64,000 nucleotides of DNA from VGTK01 sp046327915 (lineage in GTDB: Bacteria > Desulfobacterota > Binatia > UBA12015), in assembly GCA_046327915.1 (NCBI GenBank), contig JAXLXO010000033.1:1-64000 (forward strand). Direction: 5' to 3'. Positions within the stretch are counted from its first letter, which is position 1, and each line of letters begins with the position of its first letter. Below are positions 17,053-27,118 of this stretch, one piece after another. The position numbers and the translations under genes were made by a program. The notes under the pieces are model-generated. The model was given only the letters and a program-made list of their open reading frames with translations, ran no database searches and was not told where the DNA came from.

Positions 17053-18717
17053 TCAGCCTTCGGAGCCTTCCGCGGCCGACGGCTCCGAACCGCCGCCCTC
17101 ACCTTCTCCGGACGCGCTGCCTCCGCGGCGTCCGCGACGCCTGCGGCGCTTCTTCGGACGATCGCCACCTTCCGCGGCGCCAGCCGCCGCCGGAGCATCG
17201 CTCGCCGGCGCGCCCTCGACGCCGCCCGTCGCGCTCTCGGTCGCAGCGCCGCCCTCGCGACGGCCCCGTCCGCCGCGGCGTCTGCGGCGCTTCTTCGCGG
17301 CCTCGCCCGCGGCCGCTGGTGCGGCCGCATCGGCACCTTCGACCTGCGGGGCCGGAGGCGCGGCTTCCTTCGCTTCGAGCGGCGTCCGCTCCGCGTGGCG
17401 CTCGCGCGTGCGCGGACCGCGGTCGCGGTCCCGATCGCGCTCGCCGCGACGCTCGCCGCCGCGGCGCGGACCTTCGTCGCGCGGGCGGCGCGCCGGACGC
17501 GGCGCGTGCTTGAACGGCAGCAGCATCTCGTCGTCCGGGAAGTCGTGCGGCAGCTTGAAGCCGATGAGCTTCTCGATTCCCTCGAGACCCTCGACGTACT
17601 CCTCGCAGGCGAGCGAGATCGCCGTTCCCGACGCGCCCGCGCGTGCGGTGCGTCCGACGCGATGCACGTAGTCCTCGGGGTCGAGCGGCAGGTCGTAGTT
17701 GATGACGTGCGTGACGTCGTCGATGTGCAGCCCGCGCGACGCGACGTCGGTCGCGACCAGGATCGGCAGCGTGCCCTCGCGGAACTCCTCGAGGATCTTC
17801 ATGCGCTTGCGCTGGTCGATGTCGCCGGTGATCTGCTCCGCGTTGTAGCCGTTCACGGCGAGCGTGCGGCAGATGTAGTCCGCGGTGCGGCGCATGTTCA
17901 CGAACACCATCGTGCGCTCGGCGCCCTCGCGCTTGATGATGCCCAGCAGCGCCGGGATCTTCTCGTGCTTGCCGACGTGGTAGAGGACGTGCTCGACGCC
18001 GACCGCGGTGACCTGCTCGGGGTTCACCTCGACCTTCACGGCGTCGTTCATGAACATGTAGGCGAGCTCGAGCACGTCGTGCGAGAGCGTCGCCGAGAAC
18101 AGCATGGACTGGCGCTGCTCGGACGGCGTGCAGCGCCGCAGCAGGAAGCGCAGGTCCTTGATGAAGCCCATGTCGAACATGCGGTCGGCCTCGTCGATGA
18201 CGAGGATCTCGATCGCGTTCAGGCGGTAGACGCCCTGCTTCAGGTAGTCGATCAGGCGTCCGGGCGTACCGACGAGGATGTCGACGTCCTGGCGCAGGCT
18301 CTCGCGCTGCTTCTTGTAGTCGACGCCGCCGTACACCGCCTGGACGGTGAGCCCGTTGCCGGCGCCGAGCATCTCGGCGTCTTTCGCGATCTGCACCGCG
18401 AGCTCGCGCGTCGGTGCGATGCACAGCGCGCGCGGTGCGGCGGCGGTGACCTTCTTGCCGTGCTCGATCAGCCGCGTGAACACGGTGATCAGGAACGCGG
18501 CGGTCTTGCCGGTCCCGGTCTGGGCCTGTCCGGCGACGTCGCGTCCCGCCAGCGACAGCGGCAGGATCTTCGCCTGGATGGGCGTGCAGTGCGTGAAGCC
18601 TGCGTTGCGGATGCCGTCGCGGACGACCTCGGGCAGCTGCAAGGAGTCGAATGCGATCGCTTCCTTGGGCTCGGTCTCGGCGGCGGGGCTCTGGGACGGT
18701 TCTACGGCTTCTGCCAT
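17053..18717 (-). CDS. rhlB: DEAD-box RNA helicase (RhlB-like) with Arg-rich tail
   Basis: 554 residues. All helicase motifs are present: F-x-x-L with the Q motif (TPIQAKILP), AQTGTGKT, PTRELAVQ, TPGRLIDY, DEAD, SAT, and HRVGRTARAG. The helicase core ends near residue 400. The tail of about 150 residues is low-complexity, with two near-copies of a KKRRRRRG-R-R cluster (about 490-500 and 530-543) separated by Ala/Gly/Glu-rich sequence, suiting nonspecific RNA binding. The core is closest to RhlB, the degradosome helicase, but tails diverge widely, so DeaD/RhlE-like roles cannot be excluded. The ATG at 18717 is preferred; a TTG at 18783 would add 22 residues. Confidence 0.85.
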   Translation of the reverse strand: MAEAVEPSQSPAAETEPKEAIAFDSLQLPEVVRDGIRNAGFTHCTPIQAKILPLSLAGRDVAGQAQTGTGKTAAFLITVFTRLIEHGKKVTAAAPRALCIAPTRELAVQIAKDAEMLGAGNGLTVQAVYGGVDYKKQRESLRQDVDILVGTPGRLIDYLKQGVYRLNAIEILVIDEADRMFDMGFIKDLRFLLRRCTPSEQRQSMLFSATLSHDVLELAYMFMNDAVKVEVNPEQVTAVGVEHVLYHVGKHEKIPALLGIIKREGAERTMVFVNMRRTADYICRTLAVNGYNAEQITGDIDQRKRMKILEEFREGTLPILVATDVASRGLHIDDVTHVINYDLPLDPEDYVHRVGRTARAGASGTAISLACEEYVEGLEGIEKLIGFKLPHDFPDDEMLLPFKHAPRPARRPRDEGPRRGGERRGERDRDRDRGPRTRERHAERTPLEAKEAAPPAPQVEGADAAAPAAAGEAAKKRRRRRGGRGRREGGAATESATGGVEGAPASDAPAAAGAAEGGDRPKKRRRRRGRRGGSASGEGEGGGSEPSAAEGSEG

Positions 18718-18802
18718 TCGTTGGGGCGCCGATCGGTGCCGGCGGCTCTTCTGGCCGTAGCAGACGCCCGGACCACGGGCCAAGGCGCCCTTCTGCAGCC
18801 TC

Positions 18803-19633
18803 TCAGCAGCGCTGCAGGACCCAGTCCGCGATCCGGTCGGTGATCCCCGGCCCTTCCGGCTCGTTCAGGATCTCGTGCCGGAGCCCCGGGTAGATGCCGA
18901 GCTCCTTGTCGGACGAGGTCGCACCGTCGAACAGGTCCTGGCTCGCCGCCGCGGGCACGATCTGATCGTCGCCGCCGTGCAGGACGAGCAGCGGCAGGCG
19001 CAGCGTCGCGAAGCGCTCGCGGACGTCGCGCGCCCCGCTGGTAAGCGCGCGCAGCGTCTCGCGCCGGAACGGGCCACGGTAGTTCAGCGGATCTTGGTCG
19101 TACGCGCGCCCGACCTCCGGATCGCGCGACAGCATCTCCGACGACAGCACGACCTCCGGCAGCGGATCGAGCTCGAGCAGCGGCTCGAGCCCTGCCGGGT
19201 CGCTCACCGCGGCGCCCGACAGCACGAGCCCGCGCAGCCGGTCCTGGTGCTCGATCGCCAGCGCGGTCGAGACGAGCCCGCCCATGCTGTGCCCGAGGAG
19301 GAAGGCCGGCAGAGCCGGATGTGCGGCGCGCGCGCGCTCGAGCGCCACCAGCACGTCGTCGACGAGGTGCGCCACGTCGATCACGCTGGCGCGCTCGCCG
19401 CCCGACGCGCCGTGGCCGCGGAGGTCGATCGCCCACACCGCGAGACCGTGCTGCGCGAGGCGCGCGGCAACGACTTCGTAGCGGCCGCTGTGCTCGGCGT
19501 AGCCGTGGCAGATGACGACCGTCGCCTTGGGCGCGCCGACCGTGTCCCACCAGCGCAGCAGGCCGTCGCCGTGCGGACGCGGTACCACCGTGCTGCGTCC
19601 CGTCGGCGTCGTGTCGTTGCTCGCGCTGCTCAT
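18803..19633 (-). CDS. Monoacylglycerol-lipase-like alpha/beta hydrolase
   Basis: 276 residues of the monoglyceride lipase/lysophospholipase group. It has VVICHGYAEHSGRY, the LRGHGASGG loop typical of this group, the nucleophile elbow GHSMGG near residue 120, the acid in LHGGDDQIVP, and the catalytic His in LRHEILNE. It has no signal peptide, so it is probably cytoplasmic and cleaves acylglycerols or lysophospholipids. Its ATG overlaps the stop of the upstream secreted-protein gene (ATGA), so it is part of a three-gene operon with the ceramidase-like lipoprotein, which suggests lipid breakdown. Confidence 0.85.
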   Translation of the reverse strand: MSSASNDTTPTGRSTVVPRPHGDGLLRWWDTVGAPKATVVICHGYAEHSGRYEVVAARLAQHGLAVWAIDLRGHGASGGERASVIDVAHLVDDVLVALERARAAHPALPAFLLGHSMGGLVSTALAIEHQDRLRGLVLSGAAVSDPAGLEPLLELDPLPEVVLSSEMLSRDPEVGRAYDQDPLNYRGPFRRETLRALTSGARDVRERFATLRLPLLVLHGGDDQIVPAAASQDLFDGATSSDKELGIYPGLRHEILNEPEGPGITDRIADWVLQRC

Positions 19634-20361
19634 GGGTTCGCTCCTTTCTTCGCGGTCGCGGCCGGCGGTGGTCCCGACGGCTTCGTCTGCTGCAGACGCC
19701 GTCCGAGATCGCGCACCGCGGTCGCGAGCTGCGCGTCGTCCCCCGGCTGATCCCCGTAGCTCGCGAGGCGCGCGATCGCCGCCGGCGAGAAGTGCTCCGG
19801 ATCGGCCCCGAGCTTCGCGAGGTCGAGATACGCGAGCGCGCGCAGCTTCTGCTCGGGCAGCGACAGCGTATCGATCAGCGCGGCGACCGCGAGCGCCGCG
19901 TCGCCGCCGCCCGGTGTCGCCGGATGGGCGATGCCCCAGAGCCGCCGCAGCACCTCGCGCGAGTGCTCCGGCAGCGTCGCGCTCTCGAGCGTGATCCCGG
20001 CACCCGCGGGCTGCACCGACACCCAGAGCGCGCGTCCGCTCGGTGTGGTGCGGCGCACGAGCAGAACGAGCGCGTCCTGCAGCTCCGCGTAGCGCAGCAC
20101 CGGCGGATCGGCGTCGAGCAGGAACTCGTTCTCGGGGCCGGTGCCCGCGACGACCTCGCGCGACAGAAACGGTGTCGCGGCGGACTTGCCGTCCCGCACG
20201 TACGTCTCGGCCGCGGATCGTGCGACCACCATGCCGTCGGCCGCGGCCATCATCCCGAGCAGCGTGTCCGCGCCGGCGGGCACGAGGTGCGCAGCTGCCC
20301 GGTCGGCCGTCGCGCCGAGCAGTACGCCCGCGAGCGCGACGATCAGGGCAACGCGCGGCAT
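19630..20361 (-). CDS. Exported protein of unknown function
   Basis: 243 residues. A signal peptide is clear: VALIVALAGVLLGATADRAAA with cleavage near Ala24. The mature part has beta-strand-like segments (VVARSAAETYV, LVLLVRRTTPSGRALWV) and a C-terminal helical region ending in a Lys/Pro tail. I do not recognise a domain. The gene overlaps the upstream ceramidase-like gene by 19 bases and the downstream hydrolase by 4, so it is tightly co-expressed with two lipid-hydrolase-like proteins. Confidence 0.7.
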   Translation of the reverse strand: MPRVALIVALAGVLLGATADRAAAHLVPAGADTLLGMMAAADGMVVARSAAETYVRDGKSAATPFLSREVVAGTGPENEFLLDADPPVLRYAELQDALVLLVRRTTPSGRALWVSVQPAGAGITLESATLPEHSREVLRRLWGIAHPATPGGGDAALAVAALIDTLSLPEQKLRALAYLDLAKLGADPEHFSPAAIARLASYGDQPGDDAQLATAVRDLGRRLQQTKPSGPPPAATAKKGANP

Positions 20362-22064
20362 GCGGCCTCGTTCTCGATCGCAGCTCGGCCCTGCAGCAGC
20401 TCGACCGCGGTGCAGGTCACGTAGCTCGCCGTCTCGACACCGAGCGACAGGACCTCGTGGTAGTGCGTCGGCACCGTGCGGCGCGGATGCGCCGGATCGT
20501 AGTTCTGCCCGTCGCACGGGTCCTTCTGCTCGTCGAACACGTTCGCGGGATAGAAGTCGTAGCCCGGCACGACGTAGCCGAGCTCGTCCGGCGAGAGTCC
20601 GACCACGAGCTTGAACGGCGCCTCCATCGCGTCGCGGATCGACGGCTCGGCGGGGCGCCCCGTGTCCGCGGCGGGACAATCGGTGCGCCGGTGCGTCGCG
20701 ACGCCGAGGTAGAGCTCGGGAAAGAGCTCGCCCGGCACGGTGACGATCTGGATCTGCGGCTTGCCGGCTCCATCCGCGATGGTGATCGCCGCCTGCTCGA
20801 GCAGCGCGCACAGGCCCGTCCCGCCCGGGCACTGCGCGGGATCGTAGATCTCCGGGTCGACGTCGAGCAGCCCGAGCGAGCGGCCGAGCTCGAAGGTCGC
20901 GTTCGACGACGCGGCGCGCGTGCTCGCGGTGCGCACGTCGAGCGAAGCCGCGTCGATCGCGGCAGCAGCGGCGAGACCGTCCGCCGCGACACCGCCGACG
21001 ATGCGGCCGATCGACTCGGTGCGCGGAAAGCCGATGTCGTCGCGCGAGTCGAACTCGTTGCTGCCGTCGGGATGCCGCGCGTCGGCTCCGGTGACGCAGG
21101 TGTCGCCGACGATCTCCGCCGCTCCGAGATCCGCGGAGACGTACACCGCCGTGCCGCCGACCCGGCGCTCGACCTCGTCGCGGACGTAGTGCGGGAAGTC
21201 CGATGTGATGAGCTCGTTCTCGCTCTCGAGCGATTCGGGATGCGTGCCCCAGTTGAGCAGCGTCGCGATGGTGCCGCGCTCGCCGTCGAAGGCGATCGCA
21301 CGCAGCTCGGAGTCGAAGATCCACGGCGGACGGCACCCCGTGCGCACCTGCAGTCCGAGCAGCTCGGGGCTCTGCTGCGGGTCGGTGCGGAACGCGCGCA
21401 CCTCGCGCACGGGCTCGAGGGCGGTCGCGGCCGCCGTGATCGCGCGCGCGACCTGGCGGTCGACGAACGTCAAGTACTTCGGGAACTTGCCGTCGACCAG
21501 CGTGTCGGGGCCCCACAGGCCGAGCGCGTCGGGCCCCTGGTGATCGTGCGTGCTCGAATAGAAGAAGTGGTCGATGCCGAGCGCCGGGTCGACCAGCGCC
21601 TCGGCGTGGGCGAAGCCGTAGTACGAGCCGTACTTGAGCGTTCCGACCAGATCGACCGCGGTGAGCACGATCTTCGTCCGGCCGTCGTCGAGCACGATCG
21701 CGCGCGCCCAGAGGTCGTCGTGACAGCCGAGGGCGATGCGGTCGGCGCCGAAGCCCGCCATGTAGATCCCGTCGTACTTGCCCTTCGACTGCGCATCGAG
21801 CGCATCGTTCGCCGGATCGTCGGTGAACGACTCGCCGGTGTCGTAGCGCCCGTTGCCGTTCGCGTCGTCGTAGAGCTCGCCCCAGACGCCGCTCGCGGTG
21901 ACGGGACCGTCCCACTCGGGGTTGTCTCCGCACGGCGTGATCGGCACCGCGGCGACACCGACGCGCAGCGCGGCGCTGCTCTTCGGCTGCGAGGAGTCCG
22001 AGCAACCGGTCCCGGCGAGCGCCAGCATGGCGAGAGCGACGAGGAGGTACGGCGTTCGTGGCAT
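20343..22064 (-). CDS. Neutral ceramidase-like secreted lipoprotein
   Basis: 573 residues with a hydrophobic N-terminus ending LALAGTGC, a probable lipoprotein signal with a non-ideal lipobox. The core looks like the N-terminal domain of neutral/alkaline ceramidases and related uncharacterised hydrolases. It has GVAAVPITP at the start, SSTHDHQGPD (the THxH-type zinc ligands), LNWGTHPESL, SADLGAAEI, and VTVPGELFPEL near the C-terminus. An EF-hand-like loop DDANGNGRYDTGE near residues 65-77 suggests calcium binding. It would act outside the inner membrane on ceramides or other amides. Substrate identity is inferred only from family resemblance. Confidence 0.72.
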   Translation of the reverse strand: MPRTPYLLVALAMLALAGTGCSDSSQPKSSAALRVGVAAVPITPCGDNPEWDGPVTASGVWGELYDDANGNGRYDTGESFTDDPANDALDAQSKGKYDGIYMAGFGADRIALGCHDDLWARAIVLDDGRTKIVLTAVDLVGTLKYGSYYGFAHAEALVDPALGIDHFFYSSTHDHQGPDALGLWGPDTLVDGKFPKYLTFVDRQVARAITAAATALEPVREVRAFRTDPQQSPELLGLQVRTGCRPPWIFDSELRAIAFDGERGTIATLLNWGTHPESLESENELITSDFPHYVRDEVERRVGGTAVYVSADLGAAEIVGDTCVTGADARHPDGSNEFDSRDDIGFPRTESIGRIVGGVAADGLAAAAAIDAASLDVRTASTRAASSNATFELGRSLGLLDVDPEIYDPAQCPGGTGLCALLEQAAITIADGAGKPQIQIVTVPGELFPELYLGVATHRRTDCPAADTGRPAEPSIRDAMEAPFKLVVGLSPDELGYVVPGYDFYPANVFDEQKDPCDGQNYDPAHPRRTVPTHYHEVLSLGVETASYVTCTAVELLQGRAAIENEAACRALP

Positions 22065-22156
22065 CGCGACGGGTTATCCGCCGCGATGGAGAATGGTCAA
22101 GGGAACGACTACGTCACGCGCGAGACGGAACCTGCGGCCACGACGGAGGTGCGACC

Positions 22157-22459
22157 ATGTCGCGGAAGAAGCTCGACGACGCCGGAATCGAACGCCAGCT
22201 GGCGCAGCTGCCGGGCTGGACCGTGATCGACGGCAAGCTGCACCGCGAGTACCGCTTCGCCGACTTCGTCGCCGCGTTCGGCTTCATGTCGAGCGTCGCG
22301 CTGGTGGCCGAGGCGATGAACCATCACCCGGAGTGGTTCAACGTCTACGGCACCCTCCGCATCGATCTCGTCACGCACGTCGCGGGCGGCATCACCGAGC
22401 TCGACTTCCGGCTCGCGTCCCGCATGGAGGACGTCGCGCGGGCGCTCGGCGCGGGCTGA
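22157..22459 (+). CDS. phhB: Pterin-4a-carbinolamine dehydratase
   Basis: A full-length 100-residue PCD/DCoH. It has the family motif with three histidines: NHHPEW followed by NVYGTLRIDLVTH. It dehydrates 4a-hydroxytetrahydrobiopterin formed by aromatic amino acid hydroxylases. No hydroxylase gene is in this window, so the role could be in general pterin metabolism. GGAGGT lies 6 bases before the ATG. The 92-base gap to the divergent ceramidase-like gene should carry both promoters. The stop is 1 base from the stop of the convergent small membrane protein. Confidence 0.92.
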   Translation: MSRKKLDDAGIERQLAQLPGWTVIDGKLHREYRFADFVAAFGFMSSVALVAEAMNHHPEWFNVYGTLRIDLVTHVAGGITELDFRLASRMEDVARALGAG

Positions 22460-22460
22460 C

Positions 22461-22667
22461 TCAGTCGTCACGCAGGACGAAGGCGATCGTGAGACCGACG
22501 ACGACGATCTGCACCGTGCTCACCACGACGCCGCGCCACTCGCCGGTCATCGCTCCCGTATAGAGCAGCAGGACCGTTCCCGCGAGCGTGGCGATGCCGG
22601 CCCACGCCGAGGCCGTGACCCCGTGTCGGTCGTTCGCGGGCTGCATCTTTCCGCCGTTGCTGGCCAC
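22461..22667 (-). CDS. Small two-helix membrane protein
   Basis: 68 residues with two hydrophobic segments (about 22-40 and 46-65) and a charged C-terminus ending RDD. No family recognised. It lies 35 bases downstream of the mevalonate kinase stop on the same strand, so it may be the last gene of the mevalonate operon, although nothing in it suggests an isoprenoid function. Confidence 0.55.
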   Translation of the reverse strand: MASNGGKMQPANDRHGVTASAWAGIATLAGTVLLLYTGAMTGEWRGVVVSTVQIVVVGLTIAFVLRDD

Positions 22668-22702
22668 GACCGCCTCCTAGCAGATCGGAACGTGGGCGCG
22701 CA

Positions 22703-23614
22703 TCACGCGCCGGTCGCGCTTCCGCCGATCCGCAGGCCGAAGCACTCCCACCCCGCAGTCGCGAGCGAGGCGACGAGCGTCTCCGGCTCGCCGGACGGCA
22801 ACGCGATCACGGCGCCGCCCCCGCCGGCTCCGGTGAGCTTTGCACCGCAGGCGCCGGCCGCGAGTGCCGCATCGACGATCGCGTCGAGCTCCGGCGTCGA
22901 CACGCCGCACGCGCGCAGCAGGCCGTGGTTCATGGTCATGAGCTCGCCGAGCCGCTTCCGGTCTCCGGTCTCGAGGGCGCGTCGCGCGGAGCGAACGAGC
23001 TCGCCCACCGCGGAGAAGACCGGGCGGTAGACCTCGGGCGACGCCGCCGCGCGTTCGCGCAGGCCGCCGACCGTCCGCGCCGTCGCGTGCACCGTCCGCG
23101 AGAGCACGACGACCAGCGGCACGCCGTCCCCGGCCACGCGCAACCGCTCGTGGCGCGGCGGCGGACCGGCCTCGAACCACAGCAGGCCGCCGTGCGCGGC
23201 AGCAGTGCTGTCGACCCCCGACGGCGTCCCGTGGAAGAGCTTCTCGATCTCGTGCGCGTGCGCCGCCACCTCGGCGTCCGGCAGCTCGCGGCCCGCTCCC
23301 TGTGCGAGCGCGCGCAGCAGTGCGACGGCCAGCGCCGCCGAGCTGCCGAGGCCCATCCCGATCGGCAGATCGCCGTCGATGCGAAGCCCGAGCCCGTCCG
23401 GCGAGACGTCGAGCAGGCGCGCCGCGAGCCGGAACGCCTCGACCACACGCGCGTCGACTGCCCCGACCTCGCTGCCCGGAACGATTTCGACCCGCACGCC
23501 GCGATCGAGCCCGGCCACGATCGCCGGCTCGCCGTGCACCACGACGTGCTCGCCGAGCAGGATCACCTTGCCCGACGCACGTCCCGTCGCAGCCCGATCG
23601 ATCGTCGTCGCCAT
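22703..23614 (-). CDS. mvaK1: Mevalonate kinase
   Basis: 303 residues, GHMP kinase fold. It has GKVILLGEHVVVHGEPAI at the N-terminus, the ATP loop PIGMGLGSSAA near residue 90, the FHGTPSGVDS segment with catalytic Asp near 140, and the C-terminal KLTGAGGGG. It phosphorylates mevalonate with ATP, the first kinase step of the lower mevalonate pathway. It is the last recognisable pathway gene in the operon, 14 bases after the HMG-CoA reductase stop. Confidence 0.93.
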   Translation of the reverse strand: MATTIDRAATGRASGKVILLGEHVVVHGEPAIVAGLDRGVRVEIVPGSEVGAVDARVVEAFRLAARLLDVSPDGLGLRIDGDLPIGMGLGSSAALAVALLRALAQGAGRELPDAEVAAHAHEIEKLFHGTPSGVDSTAAAHGGLLWFEAGPPPRHERLRVAGDGVPLVVVLSRTVHATARTVGGLRERAAASPEVYRPVFSAVGELVRSARRALETGDRKRLGELMTMNHGLLRACGVSTPELDAIVDAALAAGACGAKLTGAGGGGAVIALPSGEPETLVASLATAGWECFGLRIGGSATGA

Positions 23615-23628
23615 GCGCGCTCCGCCGC

Positions 23629-24941
<1,313 letters not shown>

Positions 24942-24945
<4 letters not shown>

Positions 24946-26048
24946 GGCTTGCGCCGCGCGGCTGGCGTGGTGCTCGAGAGCCGCTGCCACGTCGCGAGCG
25001 TCGGCCCCAGGACGACCGGACGCCGGCGCAGCTCGGCGATCGAGCGCGCCCCGGTGAGCAGCATCGTCATGCGCAGGCCCGCGATCAGCTCGCCGACGAA
25101 GGCGCGTGCTGCCTCGACCCCGCCTGCGCGATACGCCTGATAGACCGGAAGCGCCGTGCCGGCGAGCGTCGCGCCGAGCGCGATCGCCTTCGCCACGTCG
25201 AGTCCGTCGCGGACGCCGCCGCTCGCGATGGTCTGCAGGCCGAGGCCGCGCACCTGAAGCAGGCTCGCCGCCGTCGGGATGCCCCAGTCGCGGAACAGGT
25301 CGCCGAGCCCCGAGCCGCCCGGCGCGCGCAGCGCCTCGATGCGTACCCACGAGGTGCCTCCGGCACCCGACACGTCCACGTGCTTGACGCCCGCCGCGCG
25401 AAGCCGGAGCGCCACGGTGCGCGATACGCCGCAGCCGGTCTCCTTCGCGATGACCGGAACGGGCAGCTCGCGGCACAGACGCCGGAACGCCTGCGTGCCC
25501 TGACGAAAGTCGCGATCGCCCTCGGGCTGGATCAGCTCCTGCGCGACGTTCAGGTGCAGGCAGAGCGCGTCGGCGCGAATCTCGTCGACGAGCGGCCGCA
25601 GGTCGTCCGCCGACATGGTGCGCGCCTGCGCGAGGCCGATGTTCGCGAGGAGGACCGTGCTCGGGGCGAACTCGCGGATGCGATACGTCCATGCGCTGTC
25701 GGGACGCTTCTGCATCGCGCGCTGGCTGCCGACGCCGAACGCGATGCGCGCCTCCTCGGCGATCCCCGCGAGGTCCCGGTTGACCGCGAAGGCCTCGGCG
25801 GTGCCGCCGGTCATGCCGGTGATCACCAGCGGTGCCGCGAGCTCCTTGCCGAGCCAGCGCACGCGGCAGTCGACGTCGTCGAGCGAGAGATCCGGCAGGG
25901 CGTCGTGGACGAAGTCCACCTCGTCGAAGAGGGTGGTCTTGCGCGCCGCCTCGACGTCCTCGCGGATGCAGAGATCGAGATGCGACTGCTTGCGCGCCGC
26001 GAGATCGTCGACCGACTCCTGCGCCGCACCGGCCGGTTTCCGCTTCAC
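24942..26048 (-). CDS. fni: Isopentenyl-diphosphate delta-isomerase, type 2 (FMN)
   Basis: 368 residues of the FMN- and NADPH-dependent type 2 isomerase. Typical elements are RKQSHLDLC at the N-terminus, LVITGMTGGT (FMN phosphate), GVGSQRAM, HLNVAQELIQPEGDRDF (the metal and substrate Gln/Glu region), KETGCGVS, and SGAGGTSW. It converts isopentenyl diphosphate to dimethylallyl diphosphate, completing the route from mevalonate. The GTG start overlaps the phosphomevalonate kinase stop (GTGA), and the stop overlaps mvaA, so translation is coupled on both sides. Confidence 0.92.
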
Positions 26049-27118
26049 CTCAGCACCTCGCACGCCGCGCTGCGCGGCTCCAGATCGACTTCCAGCGGGA
26101 CGAGCCCGCCGCGCCGCCAGCGGTCGCGGAGCGTCGCGCGCACGCCGGGCGTCGTGAGCGCGATCGCGCAGTCGCCACCGCCCGCACCCGACGGCTTGAC
26201 CGCGGTGAACGGAAGCCCGTCCGCCACGGCGCAGGCGCGCCGCAGTTCCGGCGTGTACACCGGCACCGACGCGACCGCGCCGAGGCGCGACAGCAGCCGG
26301 GCCGCGAGCCGGGTCGCGCGCAGCACGCCGTCGGTGTCGCCGGCGCGACAGCCGTCGCGCAGTCCCTCGCTCGCCGCACGCATGCCGGTCGCCCAGGCGC
26401 GGACCGCCCTTGCGGAGGCTCCGGCCCCCGCCGTGCGATAGCGCGCGACGCGTGGCCCCGTCGCGCACGAGAAGCCCGACGCCACGACCTCGAGCACGAG
26501 CGCGGACGGAAGCTCGACGCGCTCCCACTGCAGCGTCGCGGACGACGCGCGGGTGGCCGCGTCGGCGACGCTTCGCGGAACGTCGCTGCCGTCGAGACCG
26601 TCGAGCCAGACGAGTCCGCCGACGCTCGACGCGATCACGTCGCCGGCGGATCCGCCGCCCTGTGCGAGCCGGTGGGCATACACGGCGGCGGCCACCCGGA
26701 TGCGCTCGTCGCGCGCATCCGTGGTCTCACCGCGCGCGACGTGGTGCACGGCGCTGACCGTGGCGGCGGTCACCGCAGCGCTCCCGCCCAGACCCGTCTT
26801 CGCGTCGCTGGAGTCGAGCTCGGACTCGGTCGTGATCTCGAGGTCGGTATCGGAGAGTGCGAACACCCGTGCCGCGACCAGCGCCGCGGCCGCGACGAAG
26901 CGGGCCTCCGCGGGAACGTCGTCCACGCGCTCGGTCGCGAGCGGACGGTGCACCGTCGTACCGCCGATCCGCAACGACAGCTCGCCCGTTCCGCGGCGTG
27001 CACGGACGTGGGCGCGCAGGCGGCGCGTGACCGTCGCGACCAGCGCCGGACCGCCGTCGACGACACCGTACTCGCCGATCACGAACACCTTGCCGGGCGC
27101 CGAGCCGATCACGTCCAC
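26045..27118 (-). CDS. mvaK2: Phosphomevalonate kinase (GHMP family)
   Basis: 357 residues with GHMP motifs: SAPGKVFVIGEYGVVDGGPA, the ATP loop GLGGSAAVTAA near residue 117, AQGGGSAGDVIAS, and the C-terminal KPSGAGGGDCAI. The order and the GEYGV start match phosphomevalonate kinases rather than mevalonate kinase or the decarboxylase, both of which are separately present. GTG at 27118 has GAGG 9 bases upstream; GTG at 27112 forms a GTGA overlap with the mvaD stop. Either start keeps the family N-terminus. Confidence 0.9.
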   Translation of the reverse strand: MDVIGSAPGKVFVIGEYGVVDGGPALVATVTRRLRAHVRARRGTGELSLRIGGTTVHRPLATERVDDVPAEARFVAAAALVAARVFALSDTDLEITTESELDSSDAKTGLGGSAAVTAATVSAVHHVARGETTDARDERIRVAAAVYAHRLAQGGGSAGDVIASSVGGLVWLDGLDGSDVPRSVADAATRASSATLQWERVELPSALVLEVVASGFSCATGPRVARYRTAGAGASARAVRAWATGMRAASEGLRDGCRAGDTDGVLRATRLAARLLSRLGAVASVPVYTPELRRACAVADGLPFTAVKPSGAGGGDCAIALTTPGVRATLRDRWRRGGLVPLEVDLEPRSAACEVLR

